A DNA stretch of 64,000 nt, taken from assembly GCA_963281255.1 (NCBI GenBank), contig OY725495.1, positions 1 through 64,000 on the forward strand. Direction: 5' to 3'. Every line of letters starts with the position of its first letter. Within the stretch, counting starts at the first letter, position 1. This document shows positions 60,301 to 64,000 of this stretch, in pieces. The notes beneath the pieces were generated by a model. It was not told the DNA's origin, did no database searches, and was given only the letters and a program-made list of their open reading frames with translations. The position numbers and the translations under genes were made by a program. The DNA comes from Aphrocallistes beatrix (Eukaryota > Porifera > Hexactinellida > Sceptrulophora > Aphrocallistidae).

Positions 60301-63222
60301 GGAAATCTCTGTAGACTCTGTTCGCTCTATCAGGACCCAATTCCAATCTGTTCCGCGTGACGTCAGAGGGTAGCGTCATAAGCGCGGACCTCCTGGATGC
60401 TGAGGTCAACTCTCTGGGGCTGTACCAGTTCTCTGCGCTGGCGTTCAACGAAGCCGCGGGAGCTAACACAGCCACTGCTACCGTCTCCATCTCGCTCACA
60501 GACGTGAATGAGAGTCCGCCCGCTTGTGGAGGCGGACTTATTAACTTGGAGCTGCAACCAAGGTCCTACTCGAACGAGGTACAGCACATCCATTACTCTC
60601 TCTTGTACATATTCCATATGCACAGCTGATATCTCTGTTCTGTGTAGGCTGTAGGCGGTACGATTGTGTGTACAGACGCGGACATATCTATACCTGTATT
60701 CAGTGCCAGTCTCACGCCTGGAACTGCTAATGACGCAGCACTGCAGCTAGCATATAGCATCTCCGGCAGTTCTCTCTCGCTCGCTCTCACCGGCACCGTC
60801 GCTTACCCCGCACACGTCACGCCCAATCAGTACACACTGCGAGTGTCAGACGGAGGCTCCCCCGTCCTGTCGGCGGACACTCTCATTTATCTGAGAGTCA
60901 TCCCTCCTCCTGGCGCCCTCATCTTCTCTCCTAGCTCCGTCACTCGCGCCGTTCCAGAGAACTTCCCCATCAGCGACCTGCTGATAGACGTGAGTCCACT
61001 TCTCTTGGGCACGGATAGAGACAGTGCGGTCTTCTCTGCAACTTCGCCTCTCTCCATCAACTCGGCGGGAGAAGTCAGACTGGCGACCTCTCTGGACTAT
61101 GAATCCGTCCTCCAGCACTCAGTGCAAGTATCCGCATCAGTGGGGACAGAGGTAGCTAGCTTATCTCTCCTCATCCACGTGGAGGATGTGAATGACAACA
61201 GTCCTCAGTTTACTGAAGGTACAACTACTCAGTAACTGCGGTACTATCGTATTGACTGAGATCTCTTTTAGGAAACATCATTACGAGATCTGTCAGTGAG
61301 AGCACATCTCCACCTGCCACCATTCTCTTCCTACGAGCAGCCGATGCAGACTCAGGCCTCAATGGAGTGGTCACATTCTCTCTGGAGTCCAGCAGCTCTA
61401 CGTTCGGACTCTTCACTCTCAGCTCCTCAGGGGCCATCTCCTTGGTCGGGGCTCTAGACAGGGAGCACACGCCGAGCTACAGCCTGCAGGTACTTAGCTG
61501 GGAGCTATAAATAGCTGTAGACTGCAGTTCTTGCGATGACTCGACTAATCCTGCTTAGGTGCAAGCTTCAGATCGAGGCTCTCCTCCCAGATCCGCTGTT
61601 GCCGTGGTGATCATCCAAGTGACTGATGTCAACGACAATCCCCCTCGGTTCCAATCGGACACTCTCTCCCTCTTCATCTCACACACCCTCCAGATTGGGA
61701 CAGCATTTCACACCTTCCAAGTCTCAGACCCAGACCTCAATCCCGTGCTTTCTTTCTCCATCATAGGACCGTCATCATCTAGAGGTAACGCAGCTACCTA
61801 CGTTCCATTTCTCCGTGCGAGGCAGACGCTAACATTGCTTTATCTCACTAGAAGCGTTCGGGGTGAACTCAAATGGAGAGATGAGCCTCAGTGAAGACCT
61901 CATCAACATCCCCAGCCAGACGTTTGAGTTCGACGTAGAGGTGAGTGACCGGCTCTTCACAGACTCGATCAGTGTTCAGATCTCCGTCATCAACCTGAAT
62001 GCAGACGTGGAGCTGACTCTCAGAGAGAACTCTCCCATTGGGTCCATTGTCTGGGACGCCACGAGCTACGTCAGCGGGAACTACACGCCCTCTGCCTCTG
62101 CCACCTACGCTCTCTCGGTCGGGAACTTCGCAGGGAAGTTCGACATAGGTCTAAGCACGGGGCTACTCACGACGGCTGGTGATATCGACTATGAGGGAGA
62201 GTTCGTGTTCACATTCGTGATTCAAATCACCGACCCGGCTAACTCTGTCACTACAGCTCCCAGACTGCTCGTCTACTTGCTGGTTCTGGATGAGAACGAC
62301 AACGATCCCGTATTCAACCATTCTCTGTGAGTTTACGCTAATTACTAGTACCTAGCTTTGCTGATAATCGTTCACTACTACACTCTCCACAGCGCGCCCG
62401 TCCAGCTGTTGGAAGGACAGTACATACAACCGTACGAGCTGGCACGAGCCCTCGTGACGGACAGAGACTCAGGGGTCTACGCTCAGCTCAGCTTCCAGTT
62501 GGTGCACGCCAGCTCGGGGCGCGAGGCCACTGAGCTGCCGTTCCACTTCATATTCGACGGGAGGCTGTTCGCACAGGGCGAGGTGGATAGAGAGGCGTTC
62601 CCTGTGCTGGACTTGCTCGTTCTTGTTAGAGACGCGAGTAGCGAGCCGAGAAACGCCACGGCTCCCATTTCCATCTCCATCCTCGACGTGAATGACAATC
62701 CTCCCAGCTTCTTCAACCTCACTTCTCCCATCGACCTCACGAGCGACCGTCCGACAGGCGACAGCTTCTTCAGTTTCTTCCTCTCAGACCCGGACCAGGG
62801 ATCGAATGGCACTGTCGTTTTCAGCCTGGAGCAAGTGCGTATTGAGATTAGCACTAACAATCCGAGATGAAGGAATACTGATCTCCTCCTGTTCTAGACC
62901 TCCCCTGGTACCCCCCAATACTTCGACTCCACAGCTGTCAGCACTGACAATGGACTCAGAATCAGTCTCGTCGTGGCAGAGATTCTGCTGGGATTGCCAG
63001 AGGAGGTGTTCAACATAGAATTGAGGTTGACTGCGTCCGACCAGGGCTCTCCTCCTCTCAGCAGTTCCCGTGACGTCACCGTCTCCGTGGTAGCCGCAGA
63101 CCTGATGCCTCGCTTCCGCTCTGACTTCTACTGGATCGACGTGCACTTCTCTACCTCGGCGGGCTCCGAACTGCTGACTGTGGGGCTGGAACGGAGTTTG
63201 CCTACCATAGTCTTCTCTATAG
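40743..63222 (+). CDS. Giant cadherin, copy 2 (5' complete, 3' end beyond window)
   Basis: Eighteen in-frame exons: 40743-41096, 41159-41318, 41383-41618, 41685-42323, 45418-52108, 52173-53102, 53160-53560, 53629-53890, 53967-54349, 54403-54622, 54686-60240, 60315-60578, 60648-61218, 61272-61489, 61559-61784, 61852-62326, 62393-62834 and 62898-63222. Together they are 18,352 bp, or 6,117 residues, with no stop. A signal peptide is followed, by my count, by 58 complete EC repeats and a partial 59th. No EGF, laminin-G, membrane or catenin-binding region is seen, so the C-terminus lies beyond the window and the class (FAT-, Dachsous- or other) cannot be set. Repeats 1-52 alternate between canonical and cysteine-bearing types. 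Human FAT1 has 34 EC repeats. It presumably acts as a very long calcium-dependent cell-surface adhesion protein. Confidence 0.93.
42346..42467. mobile_element. pogo/Tigger-like MITE in intron 4, copy 2
   Basis: A 122-bp counterpart of 17868-17991, with TA flanks and the same inner arm ATAATCCGACA / TGTCGGATTAT; two bases are missing near the left end (CCTCTAATCC against CCTCCATAATCC). Confidence 0.65.
43035..45071 (+). CDS. TRPML (mucolipin) cation channel, intronless, nested, copy 2
   Basis: 678 residues from ATG 43035 to TAG, on the same strand as the host cadherin. The basic linker RERRR before TM1, the luminal loop between TM1 and TM2, the pore motif LLNGDDMYNTF and the TM6 end ETYENLKH all match copy 1. 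Nucleotide differences from copy 1 are scattered (for example near 43158, 43340, 43912 and 44032) yet I find no amino-acid change, which fits a functional gene under purifying selection. TATAAA lies about 90 bp upstream. Being intronless among intron-containing neighbours suggests origin by retroposition, which I infer but cannot prove. Confidence 0.95.
   Translation: MSAGKRVSFKPKSAETVKVPDLIINTHSSGYETTHSSSPIDHQMQEPLIKRPPPPGDEPRPSNWRRNSSVIGKSLQFCCAGLKLNSSQESSPAESPTTQPNEIEKMRQELKFHFMNPFEKMKYRERRRMPWKLIFQILQVLVITVQLYTFSQAKFSVTSFLSQNSATFKRYFIKDYSSDPEDYAIYTVDDLQDSLSFAIGRYYCIQNKSLGPYDYSLPNGSVPLIKLCLNKYKSGAIYSFNQSYDFDSETEDVCYQIPQSNISQSLAKYINHDNLDSLIKTSLVFSLSSVYLKAWPTPDCVIFYIQILYDHSDHDGLVPVRVHHTYNTKDCFNLRIGRTGNQRFVTPNPLNQYGLFDSLIILICAVTSFLCLRSLLRTLMKALRVKRFFVKHSSRTLTVGELWPMFNLWFISLLFGNIFTILGSIWKILIEHKLLETEQFDWCSLMLGIGILFGWCSMLRFFSYFEKYNILLLTLRLAIPNVIRFIICILIVYISCCLVGWVILGPYHSKFRDFLTTSECLFSLLNGDDMYNTFQELRHASVPIRVFCEIYLYVFISLFIYVVLSLFISLISETYENLKHGGRIFSYCLLEQFAYCNDESQMYIGGQRSASPAGPHPHQHCGTQHLNNLAPTSYQSGNMMASNSYLPVPSAHANMESVHLNSYSFVKEYRPEPHPKVL
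45418..52108 (+). other. Cadherin exon 5 (6,691 bp, EC5 to EC26), copy 2
   Basis: A single uninterrupted exon encoding the second half of EC5 through the first half of EC26, about 21 repeats. It starts after TTTTTCTTCAG (phase 0) and ends GACTCAG|GTAAGT (phase 1). Same length as in copy 1. Even repeats carry C-S/T-D-x-D and mostly a second C-x-D; odd repeats carry LDFE/LDRE and NDN/NE linkers. Confidence 0.93.
52173..54622 (+). other. Cadherin exons 6-10 (EC26 to EC33), copy 2
   Basis: Five exons (930, 401, 262, 383 and 220 bp) separated by introns of 57, 68, 76 and 53 bp. Splice phases alternate 1, 0, 1, 0, 1. Intron positions recur within the EC fold: phase 1 after a Y-S-I-x-x-G-type turn (EG|D, AG|S, TG|G) and phase 0 just before the F-strand (TQ|V, LK|I). 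Confidence 0.9.
54686..60240 (+). other. Cadherin exon 11 (5,555 bp, EC33 to EC51), copy 2 only
   Basis: Second giant exon, about 18 repeats without an intron. The acceptor is GCCTTTAG (phase 1) and the donor AACAAG|GTACCT (phase 0). The next exon is joined at CTCTGTAG|ACTCTG (60315), which restores the EC51 frame as HNK|TLFALSGPNSNLFRV; nearer AG dinucleotides lead to stops. Confidence 0.92.
60315..63222 (+). other. Cadherin exons 12-18 (EC51 to partial EC59), copy 2
   Basis: Seven exons of 218-571 bp with introns of 69, 53, 69, 67, 66 and 63 bp. Phases are 0, 1, 0, 1, 2, 0 and, at the last donor (ATAG|GTGAGT at 63223), 1. From EC53 on the repeats lose the strict odd/even cysteine alternation. 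The last exon ends in EC59 at the recurrent phase-1 position (VFSI-G), so more exons must follow. Confidence 0.88.
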
Positions 63223-63467
63223 GTGAGTTCTCTCTATACATTACGTATGAGATAAGTGCGAATATAATTAACTTTGTGTATCTGTTACTTCATGTCATGC
63301 TACGAGGTTTTCAAGTGCTGCTCAACTCGCTGAGAGCTCATGCTCTTCCAGATTACGGATTCAGTAGTTAGCATCAGTAGAAGGCATCATCGAGTCTATT
63401 TCTAACGATTGAGATATATAATGCGGCATTCTACTGTTTCTATAAAGTTACAACTTCCAAATAAGTA
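63223..63467 (+). other. Start of cadherin intron 18, or intergenic
   Basis: 245 bp between the last recognised cadherin donor and the transporter ATG. An AG at 63351 (GCTCTTCCAG) would lead to DYGFSS and a stop, ending the cadherin inside EC59. I regard this as unlikely. No TATA box is clear; AGATATATAATG near 63412-63423 is a weak candidate for the transporter promoter. Confidence 0.5.
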
Positions 63468-64000
63468 ATGGGAAAAGAGAGTAAGAGTGCTGAGACGCTG
63501 GGGTACATCTTCGGGTTCTTTTACTCTTTTAATTACTTGATTGGAGGATTCTTCGTCTCCATCCCGTACGTATTCTACCATAGCGGCCTGCTAGCCACGC
63601 TGATCACCTTTCTTGTGCTGGGAGGCATAGTTGCCATAACGAACAGCTACGTCCTGGAAACGATGGGGAGAGTGAGGGCCCTGGAGGAGTGGAGAACAGG
63701 TTCGTTCTATGAGGAGGTGGCAGAACTCGGCAGTAAGCATTCCGAGCTAGATAGGAGAAGAAGTGTGTTCCGTCTCCCGACCCATCGGAAGTACGAACTC
63801 AACGAGTTGGCAGGAGTGCTGTTCGGGAAGGTCGGGAACTTCTCGATAATGGCTTTTGCAGTCGTGACTCTCTTCTTCACAGAGTGGAACTACTCCATTC
63901 AGGCTGGCACCTCCTTCGCTGCCAATGTTCCCATCAACACCAGTACCTTCTGCACCTGCAAAGAGAGCGAATTCCGCGAGACAGGCCTCCCTTCCGGTCC
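63468..64000 (+). CDS. Amino-acid/auxin permease (Aa_trans) family transporter, N-terminal part
   Basis: ATG 63468 opens a frame with no stop to the window edge (177 residues seen; full family length is about 450-550). Proteins of this family (SLC32/36/38-like) are multi-pass symporters of amino acids at the plasma membrane, lysosome or vesicles. The N-terminus is short and polar (MGKESKSAET). TM1 contains FNYLIGGFFVSIPYVF, matching the family pattern N-x-I-G-x-x-x-x-x-x-P-y-x-F followed by H-S-G. TM2 is about residues 42-62, and a third helix lies at about 126-150 (FSIMAFAVVTLFF). No intron is seen so far. It is on the same strand as the cadherin and starts 245 bp after the cadherin's last visible donor, so it may be nested in a cadherin intron. 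Substrate and subfamily cannot be set from this part. Confidence 0.8.
   Translation, partial: MGKESKSAETLGYIFGFFYSFNYLIGGFFVSIPYVFYHSGLLATLITFLVLGGIVAITNSYVLETMGRVRALEEWRTGSFYEEVAELGSKHSELDRRRSVFRLPTHRKYELNELAGVLFGKVGNFSIMAFAVVTLFFTEWNYSIQAGTSFAANVPINTSTFCTCKESEFRETGLPSG

Noticed and set aside
40743-63222. Naming the cadherin FAT, Dachsous or hedgling
   Set aside because: The diagnostic C-terminal domains are outside the window, and repeat number alone does not settle the class.
62973-63371. Read-through of the last cadherin donor to a stop at 63371 as the true C-terminus
   Set aside because: The donor is strong (ATAG|GTGAGT) and lies at a recurrent EC intron position; the read-through residues lack cadherin motifs and a convincing membrane segment.

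Overview
The window is eukaryotic and reads as an early-branching animal, most likely a sponge. It holds a giant cadherin, an animal-type TRPML (mucolipin) channel, and an amino-acid/auxin-permease family transporter. Coding exons are interrupted by very short canonical GT-AG introns (53-76 bp), and small hAT-like and pogo-like non-autonomous DNA transposons are present. The sponge assignment is an inference from intron size and gene content.

Layout. Positions 1-11309 are a 43-bp satellite (exactly 263 units). Positions 11310-28255 are copy 1 of a locus: a repeat-rich 5' flank, then a cadherin gene starting at 16266 whose fourth intron contains a complete intronless TRPML gene (18558-20594). 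Copy 1 stops mid-exon at a run of exactly 200 N (28256-28455). A second block of the same satellite (28456-35151) leads into copy 2 (35152 onward), which repeats copy 1 at roughly 98-99 % identity and then continues. In copy 2 the cadherin runs from 40743 to at least 63222 (18 exons seen, no stop, no membrane anchor), with TRPML again in intron 4 (43035-45071). At 63468 an intronless transporter ORF opens on the same strand and runs off the window.

Interpretation. The two copies look like two haplotypes of one locus joined head to tail by a scaffolder rather than a true tandem duplication. Evidence: the 200-N gap, the break inside an exon, error-bearing satellite units beside the gap, allele-like SNPs, VNTR differences, and a precise empty/filled transposon site. 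True gene content is then probably one cadherin, one TRPML and one transporter.

The main biological observation is the cadherin. By eye it has 58 complete extracellular cadherin (EC) repeats plus part of a 59th (over 6,100 residues). From EC1 to EC52 the repeats alternate strictly between two types. Odd repeats are conventional, with LDxE and NDN-type calcium motifs. Even repeats carry a cysteine on the B-strand (25 of 26) and usually another on the F-strand (20 of 26), with degenerate calcium motifs. A further four-repeat periodicity lies on top of this. The host intron of TRPML is the only long intron in the gene, and the transporter may be a second gene nested in a later intron.

The flanks also hold two minisatellites (33 bp and 34 bp), a cluster of CAGGTG sites beside a TATA box, and a candidate small three-exon gene. 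Several open frames in this region begin at TTG or GTG and are not real starts; gene models here use ATG and splice sites instead.
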